A stretch of 64,000 nt of DNA. It comes from Inquilinus sp. KBS0705 (GTDB taxonomy: Bacteria > Bacteroidota > Bacteroidia > Sphingobacteriales > Sphingobacteriaceae). The notes beneath the pieces are model-generated. The model saw nothing but the letters and a program-made list of their open reading frames with translations, made no database searches and was not told where the DNA came from. Location: the NCBI GenBank assembly GCA_005938025.2, contig VCCI02000001.1, forward strand, positions 1-64,000, read 5' to 3'. Shown in pieces: positions 27,289-35,261 of the stretch; the stretch's first letter is position 1; every line of letters starts with the position of its first letter. A program made the translations under genes and the position numbers.

Positions 27289-28512
27289 ATGAAAAAACTT
27301 TTACTGCTACTGCTGTGGCTTGCGCCGGCTATTGTATGCGCGCAAGGCTTCCAGGTAAATTTAAACGGGCAAAAGCAAATTGGTATGGGGCATACAGGCA
27401 CAGGCCTGTTGCAGGATGGGGCTTCGATAGCGTTTAACCCGGGCGCTGTAGCAATGCTTGATCAAAACTATGTGCAGGGCGGTATAAGCCCGCTTTGGTT
27501 TAAATCGGCCTTTAACCCTGCCGGCTCAAACGCACAATACAACACTAAAGACCGCGTGGCCACACCATTTAACGCATACGCCGTTTGGGGCCCAAAAACA
27601 GCCCCCTGGAAGATTGGCTTAGGCGTTTATACGCCATTTGGTGGCCTAACCGATTGGGGCCACGACTGGTATGGCAAATACGCGCTGGAAAGCCTGGACC
27701 TGAAATCGATATTCTTTCAGCCAACGGTGAGTTATAAACTTACTGATGCTATAAGCATAGGCGCGGGCTTTATTTATAACCATGCTACGGTTAACCTGCA
27801 ACGCGCCATACCATTAGCCGGTGCCAACAGCAACCAGGGCGAAGCCGAAATAAGCGGTAGTGGTAAAGGCTACGGCTGGAACGCAGGGATATTTATTAAA
27901 CCTGCCAAATCGTTCACCATAGGTATTGATTACCGCTCAAAAGTGAATACCAAAATAACTAATGGAGATGCTGTTTTTACAGTGCCTGCATCGTTGCAAG
28001 GCAATTTTCCGCAGCCTAATACTTTTACAGCGGCTATACCGCTGCCATCGCAATTAACGTTGGGGCTGGGCTATTACCCAACGGCTAAATGGACGGTAGC
28101 TTTTGATGCCAGTTTAGTAGGATGGAACGCTTATAAAGTTTTAGCTTTTGATTATGCCAGCAATACACCTGCCTTGCAGGATACCTATTCGCCGCGTAAC
28201 TACAGGGATGCTTATAGCCTGCGTGGCGGCGCCCAGTATAAAACTACCGATAAAGTTGCTTTACGCGTAGGTGGTGGTTATACCAGTACCGCAGTGCGCG
28301 ATGGCTATGTTACCCCCGAGGTACCTGATGCTAATCGGTACTATTTAACAGGCGGTGTAGGCTATAAAGTAACCAAACAATTAGATATCGACCTGTCGTT
28401 TGAATACGAGCACTTGTTTACCCGTACACAAACCAATATCGAGTCGCAGTTATCCGGAACGTTTAAAAGCGAGGTTTATATCCCCGGCATCTCTTTATCT
28501 TATCACTGGTAA
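27289..28512 (+). CDS. OmpP1/FadL/TodX-family outer membrane transporter
   Basis: A 407-residue outer-membrane beta-barrel with a signal peptide (KKLLLLLLWLAPAIVCAQG, cleavage after the Ala-Gln region). The mature N-terminus FQVNLNGQKQIGMGHTGTGLLQDGASIAFNPGAV matches the FadL N-terminal plug motif, and the C-terminal YHW ends in an aromatic residue as expected for barrel insertion. Members import long-chain fatty acids or other hydrophobic molecules. It is followed 19 nt later by an SGNH lipoprotein, so the pair may release and import lipid-like products. Confidence 0.92.
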   Translation: MKKLLLLLLWLAPAIVCAQGFQVNLNGQKQIGMGHTGTGLLQDGASIAFNPGAVAMLDQNYVQGGISPLWFKSAFNPAGSNAQYNTKDRVATPFNAYAVWGPKTAPWKIGLGVYTPFGGLTDWGHDWYGKYALESLDLKSIFFQPTVSYKLTDAISIGAGFIYNHATVNLQRAIPLAGANSNQGEAEISGSGKGYGWNAGIFIKPAKSFTIGIDYRSKVNTKITNGDAVFTVPASLQGNFPQPNTFTAAIPLPSQLTLGLGYYPTAKWTVAFDASLVGWNAYKVLAFDYASNTPALQDTYSPRNYRDAYSLRGGAQYKTTDKVALRVGGGYTSTAVRDGYVTPEVPDANRYYLTGGVGYKVTKQLDIDLSFEYEHLFTRTQTNIESQLSGTFKSEVYIPGISLSYHW

Positions 28513-28531
28513 TATTATTAATACAGCTTAA

Positions 28532-29860
28532 ATGAAAACTTTAAAACATACGATATATATAGCTGCCGGATTATTTTTATTGGCAGCCTGCAAGCCCGAA
28601 ATTAATGTTGCGCCGGCATCAAAAGGTACCGCCGATTTTAGCCGCTACATTGCTATTGGTAACTCGCTTACCGCCGGCTATGCCGATGGCGGACTGTACC
28701 TTGAAGGGCAGCAAAACTCTTACCCATCTATCATTGGCAAGCAAATGCAGGCTGTTGGCGGTGGCGAGTTTAAACAAGCCTTGTTTAGCCAGGCCCAATC
28801 AAACGGATCGGGTTATTTACAGCTTACCGGCTTTAGTGCTACAGGCAGCCCGATTACAGCACCTGTTACTACCGGCTTAGCTGTGCGTGGCGTACAGGCT
28901 ATACCGGGTTTTGGCAACGTGGTACTTTATACCAAATTTACCGGCGAAACGGATAACTACGGTGTGCCCGGCATAAAGCTGCAACAAATTACCTATGCGC
29001 CTTATGGTAACCTAAACGGCTACTACGAGCGCTTGCTGCCTAAATCATCGCCAAACAACACAACGGCTTATCTCGATTTTGTAACCGCTAAACCATTTAC
29101 CTTTTTTACCAACTGGTTGGGTAACAACGATGCCCTGGGCTACGCCACAACCGGCGGCGCGGGCGATGTGTTAACAGATAAGGCCACTTTTCAGGCGCTG
29201 TATAATTTGCTGATAACCAAAATGACAGCTGCCGGCCAAAAAGGCGCGGTGGCTACCATACCAGATGTTACCGCTGTGCCTTATTTTAACACCGTAACCG
29301 TAGGTGCTATTTTAGCGGGTGTGCAAAAAGCCAACCCGGCTGTGGCGGCGTTATATATCAGCGCTAAAACAGCGGTATCTGTTGATGCGGCTTATGCCCC
29401 CCGTGCGGCAAAGGCAAGCGACCTGATCGTACTTACCTTTCCTACAACAAAAATTGGTACGCCCGTTTCTACTGTTGCGGGTATGCAGCCTTATGGCCTA
29501 ACCCCATATTCGCCTATCGAGAACCAGTATGTGCTTGATGAGGACGAGGTAGCCTTAACAAAAGATTATGTAGATGCTTATAACACCACCATTAAATCGG
29601 TAGCTGCCGCAAAAGGTTTAGCAGTATTTGATGCTTATACCTTTTTAAACAATTTAAAGGCACATGGTATGATAGTGAATGGCATAAGTGTAAACTCCAG
29701 CTATATCAGCGGGGGCATATTTTCGTTGGATGGGGTGCATTTAACACCGCGTGGTTATGCTATAGTAGCCAACGAGTTTATAAAGGCCATCAACTCAACC
29801 TATAATTCAAGTATCCCGCTGGCCGATGTTTCGGCCTATCGTGGGGTAAAGTTCCCATAA
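28532..29860 (+). CDS. SGNH/GDSL-type lipoprotein hydrolase
   Basis: A 442-residue lipoprotein with lipobox LLAAC (lipidated Cys about residue 20). SGNH blocks are visible: GNSLTAG (nucleophile Ser), an Asn in WLGNNDALGY (block III) and DGVHLTPRGYAIVANEF (Asp-His). It is probably an esterase or lipase anchored in the outer membrane. Its pairing with the FadL-type porin upstream suggests release and uptake of fatty acids, as inference. It ends 15 bp before an inverted repeat shared with the next, convergent gene. Confidence 0.9.
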   Translation: MKTLKHTIYIAAGLFLLAACKPEINVAPASKGTADFSRYIAIGNSLTAGYADGGLYLEGQQNSYPSIIGKQMQAVGGGEFKQALFSQAQSNGSGYLQLTGFSATGSPITAPVTTGLAVRGVQAIPGFGNVVLYTKFTGETDNYGVPGIKLQQITYAPYGNLNGYYERLLPKSSPNNTTAYLDFVTAKPFTFFTNWLGNNDALGYATTGGAGDVLTDKATFQALYNLLITKMTAAGQKGAVATIPDVTAVPYFNTVTVGAILAGVQKANPAVAALYISAKTAVSVDAAYAPRAAKASDLIVLTFPTTKIGTPVSTVAGMQPYGLTPYSPIENQYVLDEDEVALTKDYVDAYNTTIKSVAAAKGLAVFDAYTFLNNLKAHGMIVNGISVNSSYISGGIFSLDGVHLTPRGYAIVANEFIKAINSTYNSSIPLADVSAYRGVKFP

Positions 29861-29875
29861 TTCAGTTTGCGGTTT

Positions 29876-29934
29876 GCAGTAAGGAGTTTGCATTTACATT
29901 TTTAACAAAGTGCCAACTGTAAACTCCTTACTGC
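29876..29934. repeat. Inverted repeat serving both convergent 3' ends
   Basis: GCAGTAAGGAGTTT (29876-29889) and AAACTCCTTACTGC (29921-29934) are 14-bp perfect arms, 31-nt loop. The right arm contains the stop codon and last codon of the oxidoreductase gene, so the repeat extends into coding sequence. It may act as a two-way terminator. Confidence 0.8.
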
Positions 29935-30911
29935 CAACTTATAACTATCTTCCCCATATGCTCGCTGCTTTCCATTAGTTGGTGGGCCTGTGCGGCTTGT
30001 TGCGCCGGGAAGATTTTGTAAACTACAGGTTTTATGTGCCCTGTAGCCAGTAAAGGCCATATATGTTTTTCCAGGTTTCGGGCTATAACACTTTTAAAGG
30101 CCGTGTCCCTGGCCCTAAGCATAGATCCTGTAATGGTTATCCGTTTGCGCATCACTAAAGACAAGTCTACCTGCACATCCTTCCCCTTCATGGCGTTGAT
30201 ATGTACCAAGCGGCCAACAGTTGCCAGGCATTGCAGGTTTAACGGCGTATAGTCGCCGCCAATCATATCTAATATTACATCTACACCTTGCCCGTTGGTA
30301 AGGCGGTCAATAGCAACGGCAAAATTCCCGGTTTTATAATTGATGGCATGCGCTGCGCCAAGGGCTTCACAAAATTTGCACTTATCATCACTGCCCGCGG
30401 TAACGTATACGGTGCTGCCCAGCGCGGCTGCCATTTGTATGGCTGCTACGCCAATGCCGCTGCTACCACCATGCACCAACAAAGTTTCGCCCTTTTGCAA
30501 ATGCCCCCTGTCAAACACATTACTCCAAACGGTAAAAAATGTTTCGGGCAGTGACGCTGCTTCGGTAAACGAAAGGTTGCCGGGTATGGGCAGGCACTGG
30601 CCCTGTGGTACATTACAATATTCGGCATAGCCGCCGCCAATAACCAGCGCGCATACTTTATCGCCGATTTGCCACCGGGTTACATGGGCACCAATTTCGG
30701 TAATAATGCCTGCAATTTCCAATCCGGGTACATCCTGCGGTGCATTTGCAGGCGGGGGGTAATTGCCCTTGCGCTGTGCTACATCGGGCCGGTTAACGCC
30801 GGCCGCTATCACTTTTACCAATACTTCATCGGCAGTATACCCTGGGGTGGGCCTTTCTGCTATCTGTAAGACATCAGATGTGCCGGGCTTGGTGATTACT
30901 ATGGCTTTCAT
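29928..30911 (-). CDS. NAD(P)H-quinone oxidoreductase, PIG3-like MDR family
   Basis: A zinc-free medium-chain reductase of 327 residues, N-terminus MKAIVITKPGTSDVLQIAERP, substrate motif GVNRPDVAQRKGNYPPP, and NADPH-binding VHGGSSGIGVAAIQMA. It reduces quinones one electron at a time in known homologues and protects against electrophiles. Its last residues (SWQ) are encoded inside the inverted repeat. A weak -7 TACATTTA (minus strand, 30924-30917) lies just upstream of the ATG. Single gene. Confidence 0.93.
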   Translation of the reverse strand: MKAIVITKPGTSDVLQIAERPTPGYTADEVLVKVIAAGVNRPDVAQRKGNYPPPANAPQDVPGLEIAGIITEIGAHVTRWQIGDKVCALVIGGGYAEYCNVPQGQCLPIPGNLSFTEAASLPETFFTVWSNVFDRGHLQKGETLLVHGGSSGIGVAAIQMAAALGSTVYVTAGSDDKCKFCEALGAAHAINYKTGNFAVAIDRLTNGQGVDVILDMIGGDYTPLNLQCLATVGRLVHINAMKGKDVQVDLSLVMRKRITITGSMLRARDTAFKSVIARNLEKHIWPLLATGHIKPVVYKIFPAQQAAQAHQLMESSEHMGKIVISWQ

Positions 30912-30962
30912 TTTGTTAAATGTATAACAAGGTAATTAACAAGGCCCGTTTTTGTTTAAATT

Positions 30963-31700
30963 TTAATGCAGGGCTTTTAACGATTTCCCCGAAAGTATAA
31001 TTGCCGAACTATCCGACAGGTTAAGTTTAAGGTTATCGGCATAGCCATGGCCAATATCCAGCAAGGTGTAATCTTTAAGGTTGGCAGTAACGCTTTTAAA
31101 ATTCATTGTTGCGGTGCCTTTTAACTCAGGCGCCATTTCAAACATCACCTGGCTCGAATCGGCTTGGGTAACATTTAAGGTATCAAAGTTATGGCTGTAG
31201 CTTTCTACCTCTAAACGCGATTTACCCCTTAAATTAATGCTGATGCTTTTTTGCTGCATTTTTTCTATCTCAAAATTAGTGTTGTTGCCATTAATTGATA
31301 GTAACTGCGGGGCAAACAGGCGTACCAATACTGTACGCTGCATCCATTGCTTTTCGCCCTCGTTGGGGTAGGTGTTAGGGAAGGTTATATGTAAAGTGTC
31401 GTTACTTACATAGGCTTTAAAGGTAACATCCTTTTTATATTCGCGCCAGTAGTTTAATACCCTTACCGATGGGTTCTTGCTCTGTTCAAAAATGATATTG
31501 GTGATATTGCCGCCATCTATTTTTAGATGCTTATAAGGCTGTTGTAATATTTTGTTGTAATTCCAGTAAATATCGCTCTTGTCTATCCCGTCGTACTGGT
31601 GCTTTAAAACCAGGTTTGATGCAAACACACCTATTACCGCTAATACTAAAACAGAAATTAATATGATGGTGCTTAACTTAAGCGCTATTTTATTTTTCAT
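30963..31700 (-). CDS. Membrane-anchored beta-helix protein (DUF2807/GIN-like)
   Basis: A 245-residue protein: short cytoplasmic start, one hydrophobic segment (LSTIILISVLVLAVIGVFA, about 9-27), then an extracytoplasmic region of repeating beta-strand units (KHLKIDGGNITNI, NLRGKSRLEVESY, LDIGHGYADNLKLNLSDSSAI) typical of GIN-domain adhesin-like proteins. I start at ATG 31700 (MKNKIALKL), which overlaps the GntR gene by 11 bp; an ATG at 31757 would overlap it by 68. It is the last gene of the GntR-ABC operon. Exact role unknown. Confidence 0.72.
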   Translation of the reverse strand: MKNKIALKLSTIILISVLVLAVIGVFASNLVLKHQYDGIDKSDIYWNYNKILQQPYKHLKIDGGNITNIIFEQSKNPSVRVLNYWREYKKDVTFKAYVSNDTLHITFPNTYPNEGEKQWMQRTVLVRLFAPQLLSINGNNTNFEIEKMQQKSISINLRGKSRLEVESYSHNFDTLNVTQADSSQVMFEMAPELKGTATMNFKSVTANLKDYTLLDIGHGYADNLKLNLSDSSAIILSGKSLKALH

Positions 31701-32079
31701 TGTTGTTTTCTTTAAATGTTTTCTCAATAAATTCTTCGTATCGTTCCTTAATGTCATTTAAGGGGATGTTTAACAAGTACATGCTTCTGAATAATACAGG
31801 CAATTCGTTTTCTATAAATTGCTCTTTTCTAAAACTAATCACACGGGCAATAGCGCCATCTTCTATAAAATAACCTATGCCGCGCCTGTTGGTAATAATT
31901 TCGCGCTGTTGTAAAAAATCGTAGGCGCGTTGTACCGTGTTGGGGTTTACTTCCATCATTACGGCCAAATCGCGTATGCTTAGTATTTTGCTGCCCAATT
32001 GCCATTGCTTTAGCAGTATTTGCTCGCAAACGTATTCGGCTATTTGCAGGTATATCGCTTGTTTCTCTCTAAATTCCAT
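31690..32079 (-). CDS. GntR-family repressor, short YtrA type
   Basis: A 129-residue regulator: an N-terminal winged helix (AIYLQIAEYVCEQI..., NPNTVQRAYDFLQQREIITNRRGIGYFI) plus a short helical dimerisation tail, lacking the large ligand domain of other GntR proteins. This is the YtrA/YhcF subfamily that controls adjacent ABC transporters. Its ATG abuts the permease stop directly. It probably binds the palindrome 33725-33750 at the operon start, giving autoregulation. Confidence 0.92.
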   Translation of the reverse strand: MEFREKQAIYLQIAEYVCEQILLKQWQLGSKILSIRDLAVMMEVNPNTVQRAYDFLQQREIITNRRGIGYFIEDGAIARVISFRKEQFIENELPVLFRSMYLLNIPLNDIKERYEEFIEKTFKENNNEK

Positions 32080-32874
32080 TTAAATTTCTTTTTCCCTTAA
32101 CCGTATGTAGGCCGTTACCCATAAAGTTATAGGTAGTATATATTGCAAACATACATCGGCAAGTTTTGATGCAAAGGGCGGTAGCTGAATATTACCCGAC
32201 TCGCTATTCACCGAAATTAATACATTATAAAATGGGAATGCTATATCAACATTTTTAAAAAGCACATGGGCAATGGCTAAATTTAAAAAGTAAATGGCAC
32301 CCATTGTAAAACAAGCTACTAAGGCAACTTTAACAAGCGCTACCCTGTTAAAATACAACGAACCTACCAGCATTACCCCTGCAAAATTTACAAACATGGT
32401 AACCGATTGCCTTACAGTATTCCCCTCGAACGAGAATATATGTACAGCATCGTAAAGCCTTGCATATAAAGGGCTGCTACGATCGAGACTGTTATGATAG
32501 CCTGTAACGAAGCAGGTATCTATAAGGCGGTAAAAACCTAAAAAAAGCAGGCAAAAAAGTACACCGGTTATTAATACGCCACACAGCCATTTTTCGAAGA
32601 CAGAGGCAGGAAGGGTTAAATAGGCCGAACCACTTGCATTGGTATTAAAATAGCCAAAAATGTTACTGGATAAAAAGATACCGCCACCAATAAACCCCCA
32701 TATAAACGACAGGAATTGTGCCGTACCCCACCCACCGAAGTAGAGCAATCCTGAATACAGAATTAGCGTGAAGCTAAGTATAAGCGCTATAACACCTATT
32801 ATTTGAGCAGGCCGCTCTAAAACTGATTTTCTTAATAGCAGGCCAAACCTTGTAAGGCTGAAAATATCATTCAT
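32080..32874 (-). CDS. ABC transporter membrane subunit
   Basis: A 264-residue polytopic protein with six hydrophobic segments (near residues 24-46, 52-70, 96-115, 160-178, 184-205, 240-256). No extracellular domain is apparent. It is not similar to a substrate-specific permease family that I recognise, but its place 10 nt after the ATPase and directly before a YtrA-type GntR gene marks it as the permease of a GntR-linked ABC exporter. The substrate may be a drug, peptide or cell-envelope stress signal, as inference. Confidence 0.82.
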   Translation of the reverse strand: MNDIFSLTRFGLLLRKSVLERPAQIIGVIALILSFTLILYSGLLYFGGWGTAQFLSFIWGFIGGGIFLSSNIFGYFNTNASGSAYLTLPASVFEKWLCGVLITGVLFCLLFLGFYRLIDTCFVTGYHNSLDRSSPLYARLYDAVHIFSFEGNTVRQSVTMFVNFAGVMLVGSLYFNRVALVKVALVACFTMGAIYFLNLAIAHVLFKNVDIAFPFYNVLISVNSESGNIQLPPFASKLADVCLQYILPITLWVTAYIRLREKEI

Positions 32875-32884
32875 AATGTAGTTA

Positions 32885-33724
32885 TTAATTTATTGGGAAT
32901 AGTTGTTGAGCCATTTCGGGGTTTTCGGTAATGCCGTTAAACAGCTGTTCAAGGTTAAGGCCCGAATCTTCGTTATCTAAATTCTCTATAACAATTGAAG
33001 TTCCGCGTAGCATTTTTTCGGCATAAAGCACTTTAACCCCTGCTGGTATTGTAGATACAGTTTTAAAGCAAAGCTTTTCGGCAATGGTGGCTATAGACGA
33101 ATGCAGCAGCAGGTTACCATTATCTACAATCATTACGTTATCTATCATGTTTTCAAGATCGCGTATTTGATGGGTTGAAATAAAGATGATACGGTCATCG
33201 TTCATCACCGATGCCACCAGTTTACGAAATCGCGCCTTTGATGGTATATCAAGCCCGTTGGTGGGTTCATCCATTAGTAAAACCTTAGTATTGCAAGCCA
33301 GCGCAAATGCTATAACAAACTTTTTTTGCTGCCCAAATGATAGCTTATTTAATTTGCCATCAACGCTTACTTCTAATTCGGCCAGGTACCTATAAAAGTT
33401 AGCCTCATCAAACAAAGGGTAAAACGGTGCAAAAAGGCTTTGGTACTGTTTTATGGTTAGGGCAGGCACGTATACATCTTCGGCTATGTAATAAATGGTT
33501 TGCAAAAATGACGGCTTGCGGCTTTGCGGATTCATACCGTTTACAATTACACCCCCTTCAAGCGGGAACAGGGTGCCTACCATGTTTTTAAGCAGGGTTG
33601 ATTTACCCGCACCGTTTTTTCCTAACAAACCATATATGCTGCCATCCTGAATGTTTAACGACAGATTTTTATAAAGCAGCTTTTTGGGCGAATAACCAAA
33701 AGACAAATTATCAAATTGTATCAT
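32885..33724 (-). CDS. ABC transporter ATP-binding protein
   Basis: A 279-residue ATPase with Walker A GKNGAGKST (about 36-44), signature LSFGQQKK, Walker B VLLMDEPTNGLD and the H-loop STHQ. It powers the membrane subunit that follows. It is the first gene of the leftward operon ATPase-permease-GntR-GIN protein. The ATG ends 1 bp from the operator palindrome, so repression would block both transcription start and translation initiation region. Confidence 0.94.
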   Translation of the reverse strand: MIQFDNLSFGYSPKKLLYKNLSLNIQDGSIYGLLGKNGAGKSTLLKNMVGTLFPLEGGVIVNGMNPQSRKPSFLQTIYYIAEDVYVPALTIKQYQSLFAPFYPLFDEANFYRYLAELEVSVDGKLNKLSFGQQKKFVIAFALACNTKVLLMDEPTNGLDIPSKARFRKLVASVMNDDRIIFISTHQIRDLENMIDNVMIVDNGNLLLHSSIATIAEKLCFKTVSTIPAGVKVLYAEKMLRGTSIVIENLDNEDSGLNLEQLFNGITENPEMAQQLFPIN

Positions 33725-33750
33725 TAGTGTATTAGTTAATTAGTACACTA
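33725..33750. promoter_or_regulatory. Palindromic operator for the GntR repressor
   Basis: TAGTGTA (33725-33731) and TACACTA (33744-33750) are perfect 7-bp arms. The inner bases also have dyad symmetry, giving TAGTGTAnTAnTTAAnTAnTACACTA overall (26 bp in total, positions read from the sequence). It begins directly upstream of the ABC ATPase start codon and directly downstream of the -7 element, overlapping the expected transcription start, as for YtrA-type autoregulated operons. Confidence 0.8.
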
Positions 33751-33780
33751 CAAATGTAAATCAATAATTATCAATTCAAA
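33751..33780 (-). promoter_or_regulatory. Promoter of the GntR-ABC operon
   Basis: On the minus strand TTTG (33780-33777), N18, TACATTTG (33758-33751) is a full match to the Bacteroidota -33/-7 consensus. The start would fall inside the adjoining operator, leaving a leader of only 20-odd nt. Confidence 0.8.
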
Positions 33781-33881
33781 GCTTTATTTAAAATATTTTT
33801 AGTGTCAAATTATGGCCTTTTAAATCTGTGTTATGTATTTATCGTTTATTTATTATTCATTTGCATAAAAAACAAAACAAC

Positions 33882-34343
33882 ATGTCGTTACAAGCAGGCC
33901 AGCCGGCACCACAGTTTAAATTAACATCAAGCGATCTTAAAGAAGTTTCATTAGCCGATTTTAAAGGTAAAAAAGTGGTTGTCCATTTTTTTCCGTTAGC
34001 GTTTACAGGTGTTTGCACTACGCAGTTATGCACCATGCGCGATAGCTTTGGCTATTATGATGGCCTTAATGCCCAAATATTGGGTATCTCTGTTGATTCG
34101 CCTTTTACGTTGGCTAAGTTTAAAGAAGAGAATGCCTACCAGTTTCCGCTACTGTCAGATTTTAATAAAGAGGCATCTGCAGCTTACGGCGCCTTATACG
34201 AATCGTTTGCATTTGGAATGAAAGGCGTGTCAAAACGCGCGGCTTTTGTAATTGACGAGGAGCAAAATATTATATATGCCGAAGTATTGGAAAATGCCGG
34301 CGACCTGCCTGATTTTACCGCAATTGCAGAAAAAGTAAAGTAA
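33882..34343 (+). CDS. Thiol peroxidase, AhpE/BCP-type peroxiredoxin
   Basis: A 153-residue peroxiredoxin reducing hydroperoxides in the cytosol. The peroxidatic Cys45 is in FTGVCTTQLC, with a second cysteine at 50 as in E. coli BCP (C45/C50), plus a conserved FPLAFTG lead-in and MRDSF. I start at ATG 33882 (MSLQAGQPAPQFKL), the usual N-terminus; an ATG 54 nt earlier would add a nonconserved hydrophobic stretch. It is divergent from the GntR-ABC operon. Reductant unknown. Confidence 0.92.
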   Translation: MSLQAGQPAPQFKLTSSDLKEVSLADFKGKKVVVHFFPLAFTGVCTTQLCTMRDSFGYYDGLNAQILGISVDSPFTLAKFKEENAYQFPLLSDFNKEASAAYGALYESFAFGMKGVSKRAAFVIDEEQNIIYAEVLENAGDLPDFTAIAEKVK

Positions 34344-34354
34344 TTGATAAAAAG

Positions 34355-34386
34355 TTTGCAGTGGATGCAAGAAAATTCTATTTTTG
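34355..34386 (+). promoter_or_regulatory. Promoter of tRNA-Arg
   Basis: TTTG (34355-34358), N20, TATTTTTG (34379-34386) matches the Bacteroidota consensus exactly. It lies 12 nt after the peroxiredoxin stop and about 62 nt upstream of the tRNA. Confidence 0.8.
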
Positions 34387-34390
34387 CAGT

Positions 34391-34428
34391 CCGTTAAAAA
34401 ACGGTCTTACATCGGTTAGTGATGTAAG
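34391..34428 (+). other. Two hairpins in the tRNA-Arg 5' leader
   Basis: CCGTT (34391-34395) / AACGG (34400-34404), then CTTACATC (34406-34413) / GATGTAAG (34421-34428), the latter 8 bp perfect. They lie between the promoter and the mature tRNA start, so they belong to the precursor removed by RNase P. Role unknown. Confidence 0.6.
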
Positions 34429-34448
34429 GAAACATACTACTGTTTAAC

Positions 34449-34522
34449 GCACTTGTAGCTCAATTGGATAGAGCATCTCACTACGGATGAGAAGGTTTGG
34501 GGTTCGAATCCCTACAAGTGCA
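34449..34522 (+). tRNA. tRNA-Arg (anticodon ACG)
   Basis: A 74-nt cloverleaf. The acceptor arm GCACTTG (34449-34455) pairs with CAAGTGC (34515-34521), discriminator A. The D-arm is GCTC/GAGC, the anticodon stem TCTCA/TGAGA with loop CTACGGA gives ACG (Arg CGN), and the T-arm has TTCGAAT. CCA is not encoded. Flanked by its own promoter and terminator. Confidence 0.97.
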
Positions 34523-34531
34523 CACTTAATT

Positions 34532-34562
34532 AAGCCTTTTTGTATAACGCAAAAAGGCTTTT
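34532..34562 (+). terminator. Terminator after tRNA-Arg
   Basis: An 11-bp perfect stem, AAGCCTTTTTG (34532-34542) / CAAAAAGGCTT (34550-34560), followed by TT. It lies 10 nt after the tRNA and 19 nt before adk. Confidence 0.85.
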
Positions 34563-34580
34563 AACTTTAATCACAAAGGG

Positions 34581-35156
34581 ATGCTTAACTTAGTACTGTT
34601 TGGTCCGCCCGGAGCAGGGAAGGGTACTCAATCACAAAATCTTATCGAGAAATTTGGTTTAATACACCTTTCGACAGGCGATTTATTGCGTGGCGAAATA
34701 ACCCAGGGCACTACACTTGGTTTAGAGGCAAAAAAACTAATGGACGAAGGTGTGTTGGTACCCGATAGCGTTGTTATAGGCATGATAAGCAATAAACTTG
34801 ATGCTAATAGAGATGCTAAAGGCTTTATTTTTGATGGTTTCCCGCGTACGGTTGCACAGGCCGAGGCATTGGATAATTTATTATCATCAAAAAAATCGGC
34901 TATATCGGGTATGATAGCACTGGAAGTGACCGACGAAGAATTAGAGCAACGTTTACTATTGCGTGGTAAAAGTTCGGGCAGGCCAGATGATGCCAATCCC
35001 GAAGTGATACGCAAACGTATTAAAGAATATAATGATAAAACCGCACCTGTTGCAGGGTTTTACAAAAACCAAAATAAGTTTACAAGCATTAATGGTATAG
35101 GGCCTGTAGAAGACATCTTTACCCAGATATGTAAGGTTATTGCAGGTTATAAATAA
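34581..35156 (+). CDS. adk: Adenylate kinase
   Basis: Interconverts AMP + ATP and 2 ADP in the cytosol. The 191-residue protein has the P-loop GPPGAGKGT (8-16), the AMP-binding STGDLLR and DGFPRT. The LID domain is the short, non-zinc type (RGKSSGRPDDANPEVIRKR). It begins 19 nt after the tRNA terminator and is followed by an inverted repeat and obgE. Confidence 0.97.
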   Translation: MLNLVLFGPPGAGKGTQSQNLIEKFGLIHLSTGDLLRGEITQGTTLGLEAKKLMDEGVLVPDSVVIGMISNKLDANRDAKGFIFDGFPRTVAQAEALDNLLSSKKSAISGMIALEVTDEELEQRLLLRGKSSGRPDDANPEVIRKRIKEYNDKTAPVAGFYKNQNKFTSINGIGPVEDIFTQICKVIAGYK

Positions 35157-35181
35157 ATAATATTACGCAAGTTGGCGGGTA

Positions 35182-35230
35182 AGTAAAGTCCGGAAGAAGA
35201 AGGTTTATTTCTTGTCTTTCGGACTTTACT
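35182..35230. repeat. Inverted repeat between adk and obgE
   Basis: AGTAAAGTCCG (35182-35192) and CGGACTTTACT (35220-35230) are 11-bp perfect arms, 27-nt loop, flanked by GTTGGCGGG and CTTTCGGGC. I recognise the CGGACTTT phrase from other Bacteroidota intergenic repeats. It might limit read-through from adk to obgE. Confidence 0.75.
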
Positions 35231-35261
35231 AACTTTCGGGCTTTCCTAAATAAAGATAATT

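Noticed and set aside
30288..30640. Open frames opposite the quinone oxidoreductase
   Set aside because: Fully antisense to a well-supported gene with clear family motifs; typical shadow frames.
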